DNA of 64,000 bases, taken from contig JADKIL010000001.1 of NCBI GenBank assembly GCA_016721315.1, forward strand, positions 248,001-312,000, written 5' to 3'. The notes beneath the pieces are model-generated. The model searched no databases. It was not told the origin of the DNA and saw only the letters and a list, made by a program, of their open reading frames with translations. The DNA comes from Candidatus Villigracilis vicinus (GTDB lineage Bacteria > Chloroflexota > Anaerolineae > Anaerolineales > Villigracilaceae). Made by a program: the position numbers and the translations under genes. Shown piece by piece: positions 7,773 through 15,627 of this stretch (position 1 is the first letter of the stretch; every line of letters begins with the position of its first letter).

Positions 7773-8728
7773 ATTGTTGCTCCTTGAAAATTATCTGGTG
7801 GATATAACGATTGAACACAGGTTTGGTTGCATCGACTAGGGTTGTTGGAACGTGAGTAAGCTACCGCCGGGGTAACTCGCTCCATTTGCATCTGTGCAAG
7901 TGGGGCGCTGACATCGGGAACGAATGCGCCGCCCGTAACGATGCGGATGTTGTATACCGTATCCGCCTCCATGAGGAAGTCGGCGTATCCATCTCCCAAT
8001 TCAGGCTTGAGCCCGGTAAAGAAGCGGTCTTCGCCCTGGTCCCAGGTTACGACGATCTCGGCACCGGAGATCGGGTCTCGGCGTGAATTCAACAAGTTGA
8101 ATTGCATGACCTTCGCCATGCCGGGGTCGCAGACTGTTTCCTGGCTGGTGAGGATGAAGGGCGCGCCAGGACCAGGGGTGGGTGTAAAAGTGGGGCGTGC
8201 GGTCACTGTTACTTGAGCGAGAGGGGTCAGTGGTGTTTGTTCAAAGAAGACGGTTGGCGGGGAAAGTGGGGTGGCTTCTTCGATCGGTTCATTCGGTTGA
8301 ATGGTTTCCACCACTGTGGTTGGCAGGGGGACGTCTGGGGTGTTGAAAGTTGGGTATGGTGTGGATGTGAACGGTTCGCTGACACTACCTCGTTGAAGGT
8401 CGGTGGCAAGTTGCGCGAGGGGGCGGGCTTTCTCGAAGGATTCGCCTTCAGCGAGCATACGTTGTGCGAGTGCGCTGAGTTCGCTGACCGGATCTATGTC
8501 GCCGAGCAGGCTGAGGCGGGCTTGGGCGCGGGGCAGGTCTTTGTTGGCGGCGTAGGAAGCGGCGATGGCGATGCGGTATTGATCTTTGAAGTCTGCACGC
8601 AGAAGTGCGGGGTGCGCATCCACATAGGTGACCGGGGCGAGCAGCCAGGCGTATGCCAGACCCAGCCCAAACCCGGCAAGAAGCGCAAGAATGAGATAAA
8701 GGATGGAGTTTTGCGGAAGCTGCCTCAT
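7769..8728 (-). CDS. Membrane-anchored protein of unknown function, paralog of the next gene upstream
   Basis: The 319-residue protein starts with one transmembrane helix (about 8-31, ending LAYAWLLAPV). A helical region of about 85 residues follows (RADFKDQYRIAIAASYAANKD onwards, TPR-like), then a long Thr/Pro linker and a C-terminal beta-rich domain (ILTSQETVCDPGMAKVMQFN to VAYSRSNNPSRCNQTC). Its N-terminal half is paralogous to the 119-residue protein encoded just upstream: both have the helix followed by PV-Y-D--P--LR-D---Y. The start overlaps that gene in an ATGA, and its stop overlaps the next start, so expression is probably coupled. Function unknown. Confidence 0.82.
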   Translation of the reverse strand: MRQLPQNSILYLILALLAGFGLGLAYAWLLAPVTYVDAHPALLRADFKDQYRIAIAASYAANKDLPRAQARLSLLGDIDPVSELSALAQRMLAEGESFEKARPLAQLATDLQRGSVSEPFTSTPYPTFNTPDVPLPTTVVETIQPNEPIEEATPLSPPTVFFEQTPLTPLAQVTVTARPTFTPTPGPGAPFILTSQETVCDPGMAKVMQFNLLNSRRDPISGAEIVVTWDQGEDRFFTGLKPELGDGYADFLMEADTVYNIRIVTGGAFVPDVSAPLAQMQMERVTPAVAYSRSNNPSRCNQTCVQSLYPPDNFQGATI

Positions 8729-9084
8729 GGGTTTGCATCCGCATTGGGTTGGTAGGTTTGCATGGCGGTTAGCAAGGTTTGCAGTGAGAGGATCTCCGCC
8801 TGAGTGAAGCCGTTGAGGCTGGCATATTCCAGTGCAGAAGAAACGATCTCGGCGGGTGGGGCGCTGCCAAGCAGTGCAATACGACGTGCGGCGGCTTCGG
8901 CATCGAAATCGTTTTGATAAGCTTCTGCGGTCATGAGTACATAGTCCACTCTGTAATCTTCACGCAGAACGTCGGGAGTTACATCGGTGTATTCGACCGG
9001 GTCAATGACCCAACCGTAGACGAGCCCAAGACCGGCACCAAGTGCAAGCGCCAGGACGATCAAGATGAATTTTGTGGAAGGCAT
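8725..9084 (-). CDS. Small membrane-anchored protein, first gene of a three-gene operon
   Basis: The 119-residue protein has one N-terminal helix (about 6-27, ending GLVYGWVIDPV) and a short alpha-helical domain (RVDYVLMTAEAYQNDFDAEAA). The domain is shared with the N-terminal half of its downstream neighbour. A TATAAT element ends 7 nt before the ATG, so the operon mRNA probably has no leader. Function unknown. The paired paralogs with overlapping genes suggest they act in one complex. Confidence 0.8.
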   Translation of the reverse strand: MPSTKFILIVLALALGAGLGLVYGWVIDPVEYTDVTPDVLREDYRVDYVLMTAEAYQNDFDAEAAARRIALLGSAPPAEIVSSALEYASLNGFTQAEILSLQTLLTAMQTYQPNADANP

Positions 9085-9091
9085 GTGGAGA

Positions 9092-9097
9092 ATTATA
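9092..9097 (-). promoter_or_regulatory. -10 element of the 9084-7254 operon, leaderless arrangement
   Basis: TATAAT on the minus strand ends 7 nt before the ATG at 9084. It lies about 20 nt after the 3' end of the SRP RNA gene. Confidence 0.6.
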
Positions 9098-9116
9098 GTA
9101 TGGAGTTAAACAAATA

Positions 9117-9218
9117 TCCGGGCAGGGAACCGGCGGCACCCGAAGACTCTTCCTTACCGTTGCTATCTTTCGATCCTGGCGGGGTTCGAAAGGCTTCGCC
9201 GCGCCGGGCCTGCCCGGA
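9117..9218 (-). ncRNA. ffs: Signal recognition particle RNA, small bacterial (4.5S) type
   Basis: The minus strand shows the conserved helix 8 of SRP RNA: CAGG, a short stem closing a GAAA tetraloop, then AGCA and CGGTAAG. It is flanked by GAACCCCGC on one side and GGGTGCCGC on the other. The ends pair as a perfect 10-bp stem (9209-9218 with 9117-9126), giving an RNA of about 102 nt. This RNA binds Ffh and targets ribosomes making membrane proteins. A promoter with TTGACA (9254-9249), a 17-nt spacer and TATGCT (9231-9226) would start transcription within a few bases of the 5' stem. No strong terminator follows, only a T-rich tail. No protein frame fits this stretch. Confidence 0.93.
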
Positions 9219-9225
9219 CGCCGCA

Positions 9226-9254
9226 AGCATACCCGATGAAGGGGGGCGTGTCAA
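9226..9254 (-). promoter_or_regulatory. Sigma-70-type promoter of the SRP RNA
   Basis: TTGACA (9254-9249) and TATGCT (9231-9226) on the minus strand are 17 nt apart. The predicted start is about 9219, matching the end of the RNA stem. The -35 element abuts the stop of the HD-GYP gene. Confidence 0.85.
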
Positions 9255-9255
9255 A

Positions 9256-10638
9256 TCAAAGATTATGTGATTCGACGAATGCGAGGAATAGATCGACCAA
9301 CTTGGGTTCGAACAGGATGTTGGATTTTTCGCGCAGGTATTCGATGACCTGTTCACGCGGCAGTTGTTTTCGGTAGGGTCTGTCGCTGCGCAGTGCATCC
9401 CAAACGTCGACGATGGCGAAGAGGCGCGCAACCCGCGGAATTTGATCGCCTTTCAAGCCGTGCGGGTAGCCGCTGCCATCCCAACGTTCGTGATGATAGT
9501 AGGGGATATCCAATGCGGGGCGCAGGTAGGCGATGGGGGAAAGCATGTCGTAGGCGTAGTTGGGATGCTGACGCATTTTTTCCCATTCGGTTTCGTTAAG
9601 CGGACCCGGCTTTTGCAGGATCTCATCGGGGATGGCGATCTTGCCCATATCGTGCAGAAGCGCGCCTCGCCGGATGTGGGAGAGTTCTTCTTCGCTGAAC
9701 CCAAGCTGTTTTGCCACTTTGAGGGTGATCTCAGTGACGCGCTGGGTGTGTCCTTCTGTTTCACGGTCGCGCAGGTCAAGCGCGCGCACCCAGCCTTCGA
9801 TGGTGCGTTCGTAGGCGTCGCGTAACTGGTCGTGGGCGAGCTGCAGGGCTTCTTCGGCTTTTTTGCGTTCGGTGATATCGCGTGAGGTGGATTGGATCTC
9901 AATGACGCTGTTGGTGTCGTGGTCGATGATGGCGCGTGCAGAGGTTTCCAGCCAGACGTAATGCCCGTGTTTGTGTTTGGCGCGGTAGGTGATGGTGTAT
10001 GGGGCGTCACCCGGGTTTTGTTGGAACAGTCCTTTTACAGCGGGACTATCTTCTTCATGGATCAAGTCGAATATTTTGAAGCCGAACATATCTTCGGGCA
10101 GGTAGCCAAGGATGGTCTTGCATGCCGGGGAGACGTAGAACATCTGCCCGGTTATGGTGAGGCGGGCGATCATGTCGCTGGCGTTCTCGGCAAGCAGGCG
10201 GAAGTGCGCTTCGCTTTCCAGAAGCGCTTCCTGCATGTGGATGCGGTCGGCGCGGGATTTCCATTGGTCGAGCGCTTTGCGGGCGAGGTGCGGCATATCC
10301 AGCATCGACTCTGGGGATTTGACGACGTAGTCGAGTGCGCCTGATTTGAGCGCTTCCACGGCAATGCGTTCGTTGCCGTAACTGGTCATGAGGATGATGG
10401 GGGTGGCGAGGGGGTCGCGATGATTGGGCAGCAGTTCCAGGCTTTCGCCATCGGGCAGGCGCCAATCGGCGATGATGAGTCTGGGTTCGCGCTGTTTTAT
10501 TTTTTCGCGGGCTTCACTGAGCGAGCGCACACGGTGGATCTGGAATTCGGTTTCCTGATCTTCGAAGGCGCGTTGGATCAACTCCGCATGGGGGTCTTCA
10601 TCTTCAACCAGTAAAATATGAATGGTGTCGCTGGGCAT
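9256..10638 (-). CDS. Response regulator with PAS and HD-GYP domains (c-di-GMP phosphodiesterase)
   Basis: The order is REC (about 5-125, phosphoacceptor Asp 58 in IIADWRLPDG), PAS/PAC (about 143-262), and HD-GYP (about 275-450). The HD pair (LLHDMGK, 329-330), the HHE (382-384) and GYP (390-392) are all present, so an active phosphodiesterase degrading cyclic di-GMP is expected. The ATG at 10638 is preferred. A TTG at 10677 would extend the frame 34 nt into the upstream regulator gene, while the ATG starts 5 nt after that stop. No ribosome site is visible, so translation is probably coupled. It forms an operon with the CheY-like gene. Confidence 0.9.
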   Translation of the reverse strand: MPSDTIHILLVEDEDPHAELIQRAFEDQETEFQIHRVRSLSEAREKIKQREPRLIIADWRLPDGESLELLPNHRDPLATPIILMTSYGNERIAVEALKSGALDYVVKSPESMLDMPHLARKALDQWKSRADRIHMQEALLESEAHFRLLAENASDMIARLTITGQMFYVSPACKTILGYLPEDMFGFKIFDLIHEEDSPAVKGLFQQNPGDAPYTITYRAKHKHGHYVWLETSARAIIDHDTNSVIEIQSTSRDITERKKAEEALQLAHDQLRDAYERTIEGWVRALDLRDRETEGHTQRVTEITLKVAKQLGFSEEELSHIRRGALLHDMGKIAIPDEILQKPGPLNETEWEKMRQHPNYAYDMLSPIAYLRPALDIPYYHHERWDGSGYPHGLKGDQIPRVARLFAIVDVWDALRSDRPYRKQLPREQVIEYLREKSNILFEPKLVDLFLAFVESHNL

Positions 10639-10643
10639 AGGAG

Positions 10644-11111
10644 TTAAGCGCGGAGTTGTTTGTTCCAACCCAACCAATAGACGCCCAGGTCTTTCATCAG
10701 GTTGCTGAAATCTTCGAACCCCACCGGTTTGACGAGATAGCTGTTGACATAATTCCCGTAGGCATGGGTCATGTCTTTTTCGGCTTCCGAGGTGGTGAGG
10801 ATGACGACTGGGATGCTGCGGAGTTCCTCTTCTTCTTTGATGATGCGCAGGACTTCAAGCCCATCTACACGGGGAGGCGCAGGTCTAAAAGGATGATGTG
10901 GGCGTGGGCTGCTGGAAGGTTCGCTGAAATTGTTGCGGCGCAGTAGATAATCCAAAGCTGTTTCCCCGTCAGTGAGGTGTTGTATCCGTGTGGGGATGGG
11001 GTTGTTTTCCATCGTTCGGATGACAAGCTCGGCATGGTCCACATTATCTTCGATCAGCATCACGAGTGTCGGTTCGCCTGACATGATAGCTCTCCTAATA
11101 ATAACGCCCAT
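10644..11111 (-). CDS. CheY-like response regulator with a scrambled phosphoacceptor strand
   Basis: The frame is intact over 155 residues and fits an Rcp1-type single-domain regulator at both ends (VMLIEDNVDHAELVIRTMENN, and PRVDGLEVLRIIKEEE, VVILTTSEAEKD, YLVKPVGFEDF). In between, the expected IILLDLRLP strand with the phosphorylated Asp is replaced by HHPFRPAPP. Exactly that strand (AHIILLDLRLP) is encoded in the next frame over the same bases. Two compensating one-base differences explain it: an extra base in the GGG at 10900-10902 and a missing base in the GGGG at 10871-10874 (plus strand). As read, the protein cannot be phosphorylated in the usual way. An error in the sequence is the simplest explanation. 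Confidence 0.88.
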   Translation of the reverse strand: MGVIIRRAIMSGEPTLVMLIEDNVDHAELVIRTMENNPIPTRIQHLTDGETALDYLLRRNNFSEPSSSPRPHHPFRPAPPRVDGLEVLRIIKEEEELRSIPVVILTTSEAEKDMTHAYGNYVNSYLVKPVGFEDFSNLMKDLGVYWLGWNKQLRA

Positions 11112-11376
11112 ATTGTAAACGATTTAGTCGCATCGGGCATAGGTGTTTGTAGGTGGATGATTGGGCATTTAAGGGAAGTTGCCTAACAAACTTGTAAATT
11201 CCATAATTTAATTTTGGTTTTGAAAAATATATTACTCATCATCTTTACTTTGAGATTGCTCAGTACAAACCTTGGCGGGATAGCGTCCATGCTGGTGAAT
11301 CCTGCAACCTCGCTCAATGGTCGTGATATAATTTTGCCGTTCATCAATTATCGAAACCCCGCCCGGAGGAGAAATT
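11112..11376. other. Divergent intergenic region between signalling operons
   Basis: It contains a plus-strand TATAAT at 11327-11332, about 45 nt before the STAS gene, and is otherwise AT-rich. No RNA gene or supported small reading frame was seen. Confidence 0.4.
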
Positions 11377-11712
11377 ATGGAAATCACCACACAAGAATTC
11401 AAGCATTGTGATCTGATCGCAGTAAAAGGACGGGTTGACAGCGCAACGGCTCCCCAATTTGCAAAAGCGCTTGAGACCGCCAACGATAACGGACGTTTCA
11501 AACTTGCCCTCGATATGAGCGGGTTGGAATATATGTCCAGTGCCGGTTTCCGCGCCCTGCTTGCCGCCCAGCGCAACTGCAAGCGCTACAATCGCGGCGA
11601 AGTGGTGCTCGTGCATGTCCCAGATCGCATTCGCGAAGCCCTCGAACTTGCAGGGTTCACTGAACTCTTCAAGACCTTCGACGATACCGTCGCCGCCGTG
11701 GGAAGTTTCTAA
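11377..11712 (+). CDS. STAS-domain anti-sigma factor antagonist (RsbV/SpoIIAA-like)
   Basis: The 111-residue protein is a single STAS domain. The region LDMSGLEYMSSAGFRALL aligns with SpoIIAA around its phosphorylated Ser 58, which corresponds here to Ser 55. In the partner-switching pathway the unphosphorylated antagonist binds the RsbW-type kinase and frees a target such as a sigma factor. Phosphorylation by the kinase and dephosphorylation by the SpoIIE-type phosphatase set the balance. Both partners follow directly downstream. A GGAGGAG site precedes the ATG at good spacing. The first gene of the cassette. Confidence 0.92.
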   Translation: MEITTQEFKHCDLIAVKGRVDSATAPQFAKALETANDNGRFKLALDMSGLEYMSSAGFRALLAAQRNCKRYNRGEVVLVHVPDRIREALELAGFTELFKTFDDTVAAVGSF

Positions 11713-11779
11713 CAAAAGGCTCCAATCAGACCTTGGAATGCCGTCTCTTGAATACAGGAGGCGGCATATCATTTTCTTT

Positions 11780-12186
11780 ATGCCAGCTTATACCTTTCCA
11801 GCCAGGTTTGAATTTCTGGACGAGATCCGTGATGCGGTTGCCGATGTTGCGCGTGAGGGCGGTTTTCAGATAAAACCATCTACTCCCTCCAGCTCGCCGC
11901 CGACGAAGCCGCTTCCAACATCATTGAGCATGCCTACGAAGGCGTGCCTAATGCCTCATTGGCGATGACCTGCGACATGCAGGGGGACCAGATCATCATC
12001 ACCATGCACGATACTGGAAGATCATTCAACCCCACCACCGTGAAAGAACCCAACCTCAAGGCCGATCTATCCGAACGACAGATCGGCGGCTTGGGCGTTT
12101 ACCTGATGCGAAAGTTAATGGACAGTGTGAGTTACGAATCTTCCAAATCGGGCAACCTGCTCACCATGAAAAAACGGAGAGAATAA
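11780..12186 (+). pseudogene. RsbW-like anti-sigma serine kinase, interrupted by a one-base frameshift
   Basis: Translation from the ATG at 11780 gives the usual start (PARFEFLDEIRDAVADVAREGGF) and then breaks at the TTTT run 11863-11866. In the -1 frame the GHKL kinase continues with DKTIYSLQLAADEAASNII (N-box), EHAYEG, DTGRSFNP (G1) and GGLGVYLMRKLMD (G2) up to 12186. One extra T restores a complete protein of about 136 residues. This protein would phosphorylate the STAS antagonist and bind the target factor. An AGGAGG site (11757-11762) lies unusually far (17 nt) from the ATG, so a rarer start just upstream is possible. It lies between its antagonist and its phosphatase, as expected. Confidence 0.85.
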
Positions 12187-12190
12187 CTCC

Positions 12191-14845
12191 ATGTGCGCCG
12201 CAACCCGATCCTCCTGGGACTGGCTTCAACTCGCCAGCCTGGGTGAACAGCTGCGGAGCGAAGACTCTCTCAGCGCGCAGCGCGACCGGATCATTAACCT
12301 TGCGAATCGTCTGATCGGTGGGCAGGTGGATGTCTGGTTAAAAGAAGGTATTTTTCGCCTGCCCGATTGGGAAGACGGGCATCTTTTCCCGACCCAGCCC
12401 GCGCTCGAAGGCATGAAGCGTGCTGTCAAAACCGGGAAACTCGCAAAAAATATCAGTAAGAAGAAAACCAGCGCTTCTACCTCAGCCTTTGCCGCTGTCC
12501 CGCTCGAAGATCAGGGGATCACACTGGGAGCGCTTCAAATTACCCGCCCCAAAGGACCCGAATTTTCAAGCGACGAATTAAACCTGCTCCAGGGCTTGGG
12601 GCAGATCGTTTCCGTTAACCTCTTCGCCTCACACCGCGCCGAAGTGGAACAGTTCCGCTTGCGCCAGCTTAATCTCGTGCGCGAAGTCAGCTCACAGATC
12701 GCCAACGTGTTGGATGTGAACGAACTCGCCGCGCGGGTCACCAAACTCATTCAGAACACCTTCAACTTTTATTACGTCGCCTTTTTTACACTTGAGCCGA
12801 GTGACCATGCCTTGCATTTCCGCGCCAGTGCCGTCGCGCCGCGCAAAGGCAAGCGCAAAGCCTCCATTGCATTGGAAGTGGAGATTGGTCAGGGTTTGAT
12901 CGGTGAAGCTGCCAAAACCGGAACCGAGATCGTCTGTGACGATGTTCAAGCCGACCCGCGTTACCGTTTCATCGATAGCCTGCCCGAAACCCGCTCTGAA
13001 GTGGTCATCCCGCTAAAGATCGAAGACCACATTCTCGGCGCGTTGGATGTGCAGAGCAACCAGCCGAGAGCCTTCCATCCCATTGACCTGCTCATTTTGC
13101 GCGCACTTGCTGATAACGTGGCACGTGCCGTTGAAGGCGCCCGCCTTTATAGTGACCTGAGCCGCCGCGCCACTCAATTGACCCTGGTTTCCGAAGTCAG
13201 TAAAAGCGTCACTTCCACTCTTGACCTCTCTCAACTCATGCGCGACGCTGCCACATTGATCCATGAAAAATTTGGGTACCCGCATGTTTCGCTTTTCACC
13301 GTTCACCCCAACCGCCGCATGATCATGTATGAAGCGGGCAGCGGCAAACGCAGTAAAAAACTCGAAGGCTTCACGATCCCTTTGGATGAAGAGCAGGGCA
13401 TCATGCCTTGGGTGGCGCGGAATGGCGTCACTGTGATCGCCAATGATGTTTCCAAAGATAAACGCTATGTCGATTCGCCGCTGCCACCCCGGAATACCAA
13501 ATCAGAATTATGCGTGCCATTGATCTTTGCCGAGCGCGTGGTTGGTTTGCTGGATATTCAATCGGATAAATTGAATGCCTTCACGGAAGATGACCGTATC
13601 ATGTTCGAAGCCGTGGCAGATACCATGGCGGCGGCGATCCGCAATGCCGACTTATATCGTTCCGAGCAATGGCGGCGTCAGGTGGGGGATAGTCTGCGCG
13701 ATGTGGCAGGCTTGGTCTCCAGCAATGCCGGTGTGGATGAAGTACTCGAGATGATCCTCGGTGAATTGGACCGCAACCTGCCGGTGGATACTTCTGCCAT
13801 CTGGCTGCTGCAAGACGGTGAGTTGTGTCTTTCTGCCGTGCATGGTATGGATGGAAACCAGCTTGAGAATACCTGTCTTGCCAATCCTGAGTCAACATAC
13901 GTTATGGCAGATGCGTTGGAGTCAGAGACGCCCATTATTCGCCGACCCGGTGACCCCATGGGTCCGGCTGGCATCACTGCAGGTTTTTCTCCCGATTATT
14001 CTTCCATTGTTGCGCCGTTGCGAGTGGGTGACCGTCCGTTGGGTATTCTGACGTTGGCGCATCACTCTCCCGGGCGCTATGGGCATGAAGCCCGTGCCAT
14101 TGCAAGTACGTTCGCGAACTATGCGGCGGTATCGATCGAAAATACCCGCCTGTTCGACGCGGCACAGGAGCAGGCATATGCCTCAGCGGCTTTGTTGCAA
14201 GTTGCACAGGCAGTCGTCAGTTTAAGCGATCTGGATGAAATACTTGGCTCCATCATCCGTATCATGCCGATCCTTGTTGGTGTCAAGCGCGTGATCCTGT
14301 ACCGACTCGACCATCAGTATCAGGCGTTGCAGGCATCGCAGGAATATGGTTTCTCAGAAGAAGAGGAAGCCATTATGACGGAGAAGACTCTGCCGCTGGC
14401 AGATTTTCCGTTCATTGTTTGGGCGCTGGAGCAGAATACGCTGGTAACGCATCCGCTTAAGGCGCAGGTGCAGCCGAAAGATTGGTTCGAGATCCAGCCT
14501 GAGGCGTGGAGTGAAGCGGATGTTGTTAATGCGGAACGTTTATTGATCGCCGTCCCGCTTTCCATCAAGAGCGATATCTTCGGAGTGATGTTGATCGAAG
14601 AGGATGAGAATGCGCGTCGCTTTCGTATGCGGCGGCTTGAGATCATCAATGGCATTTCACAGCAGGCGGCGATGGCAATACAGAGCGACCTGTTGCAGCA
14701 GGGAGATGGTGGTGCGCGAGCGCCTCGAAACGGAAGTGCAACTGGCACGCCAAATTCAGCAGACCTTCATCCCGAGCGTTTTACCGACCCATCCCAACTG
14801 GCAGATCGCGGCACGCTGGCGCACAGCCCGGCAAGTGGGCGGTGA
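12191..14845 (+). CDS. Multi-GAF sensor region of a SpoIIE-type phosphatase
   Basis: The frame encodes about five GAF-like sensor domains in a row (about 20-155, 165-325, 335-495, 505-655, 665-835), joined by helices such as LNLVREVSSQIANVLDVNELA. It begins 4 nt after the RsbW-like gene with a GGAGAG site before the ATG. The last about 45 residues are out of frame. At the GGG 14701-14703 one extra base shifts the reading, and the true continuation (EMVVRERLETEVQLARQIQQ) is in the next frame. The GAF array probably senses small ligands or redox state and controls the phosphatase domain that follows. The whole gene would end at 15450 and encode about 1085 residues. Confidence 0.85.
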   Translation: MCAATRSSWDWLQLASLGEQLRSEDSLSAQRDRIINLANRLIGGQVDVWLKEGIFRLPDWEDGHLFPTQPALEGMKRAVKTGKLAKNISKKKTSASTSAFAAVPLEDQGITLGALQITRPKGPEFSSDELNLLQGLGQIVSVNLFASHRAEVEQFRLRQLNLVREVSSQIANVLDVNELAARVTKLIQNTFNFYYVAFFTLEPSDHALHFRASAVAPRKGKRKASIALEVEIGQGLIGEAAKTGTEIVCDDVQADPRYRFIDSLPETRSEVVIPLKIEDHILGALDVQSNQPRAFHPIDLLILRALADNVARAVEGARLYSDLSRRATQLTLVSEVSKSVTSTLDLSQLMRDAATLIHEKFGYPHVSLFTVHPNRRMIMYEAGSGKRSKKLEGFTIPLDEEQGIMPWVARNGVTVIANDVSKDKRYVDSPLPPRNTKSELCVPLIFAERVVGLLDIQSDKLNAFTEDDRIMFEAVADTMAAAIRNADLYRSEQWRRQVGDSLRDVAGLVSSNAGVDEVLEMILGELDRNLPVDTSAIWLLQDGELCLSAVHGMDGNQLENTCLANPESTYVMADALESETPIIRRPGDPMGPAGITAGFSPDYSSIVAPLRVGDRPLGILTLAHHSPGRYGHEARAIASTFANYAAVSIENTRLFDAAQEQAYASAALLQVAQAVVSLSDLDEILGSIIRIMPILVGVKRVILYRLDHQYQALQASQEYGFSEEEEAIMTEKTLPLADFPFIVWALEQNTLVTHPLKAQVQPKDWFEIQPEAWSEADVVNAERLLIAVPLSIKSDIFGVMLIEEDENARRFRMRRLEIINGISQQAAMAIQSDLLQQGDGGARAPRNGSATGTPNSADLHPERFTDPSQLADRGTLAHSPASGR

Positions 14846-15450
14846 TTTTTACGATGTGATCGAACTGCCGAACCACAAGCTGGGTATTTTCATTGCAGAC
14901 GTGGCGGATAAAGGGCATGCCGGCTGCGTTGTTCATGGCGTTGACGCGCACGCTCATGCGCGCCGCTGTGCTGGAAACGGCATCCCCTGCTGCGGCGCTG
15001 CGGCGAGTGAACGATTTTCTTTTGCCAGATACCCAGCAGGGAATGTTCGTGACCGCAGTGTATGGTGAGTTGGATCTGGCGTTGGGGACGTTCACTTATG
15101 TCAATGCGGGGCATAACCCGCCGTTCTGGGTGAAGAATGATGGAAGTTTGGAAAAGCTGACAAGAACATCTATTGCCTTGGGGGTGATGGAGCAGCCGGT
15201 CATGGAAGAACGTACCCTGACCATTGCGTTGGGGGATACGCTCCTGCTTTATACCGATGGATTGACCGAGGCGTTCTCACCGAGCGGGGATCTGTTCGGT
15301 GAAGTGCGTCTGTTGGATGTGATGGCATCCTTACCGGCTGGCACTGCTGAGGAGGTCATTCGATCCATTGAAGATTGCCTGAATGATTTTATCGACCCGC
15401 TGCCGCTGGCAGATGACCTGACGATGATGGCGATCCGCAAGGTGGGATAA
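14706..15450 (+). pseudogene. SpoIIE-family PP2C phosphatase domain, out of frame with its GAF part
   Basis: This is the catalytic end of the preceding gene. The segment 14706-14915 encodes VRERLETEVQLARQIQQTF and VGGDFYDVIEL with the metal-binding Asp and then IADVADKG. At the GGG 14913-14915 one extra base shifts the frame again, and the rest (MPAALFMALTRTLMR, then YVNAGHNPP, LLLYTDGLTEA, LADDLTMMAIRKV) runs to 15450. These motifs identify the PP2C fold that dephosphorylates STAS antagonists. If read as is, only a fragment starting near 14893 would be made, lacking the first metal-binding Asp. Removing one G at each of the two runs restores a single protein with the GAF array. Confidence 0.85.
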
Positions 15451-15542
15451 TGCGATTGTGTTCGTAATTTATACGGCGACTATGATGTTGCTGTGTAAGG
15501 AGGGGGCTTACAAAAATGTTAGCCGTTTTGAGCCCCCTAAAA

Positions 15543-15571
15543 TTGACGATTTTGCACTTGGCTTCTATGAT
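15543..15571 (+). promoter_or_regulatory. Sigma-70-type promoter of the beta-helix protein gene
   Basis: TTGACG (15543-15548), a 17-nt spacer and TATGAT (15566-15571) lie about 56 nt before the ATG at 15628. This gene has a leader with a GGAG site, unlike the many leaderless genes in the window. Confidence 0.65.
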
Positions 15572-15627
15572 GTAGATGTTCAATATCGGGTCATTTAACT
15601 CGTTGAAATTCACATTGGAGAAGCAAT

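Noticed and set aside
8102..8755. Open frame of 217 codons opposite the 7769-8728 gene
   Set aside because: Antisense to a gene with a clear membrane helix and overlapping neighbours; no start signal.
11214..11411. Short open frame upstream of the STAS gene
   Set aside because: It has no ribosome site, overlaps the STAS start and has no recognisable product.
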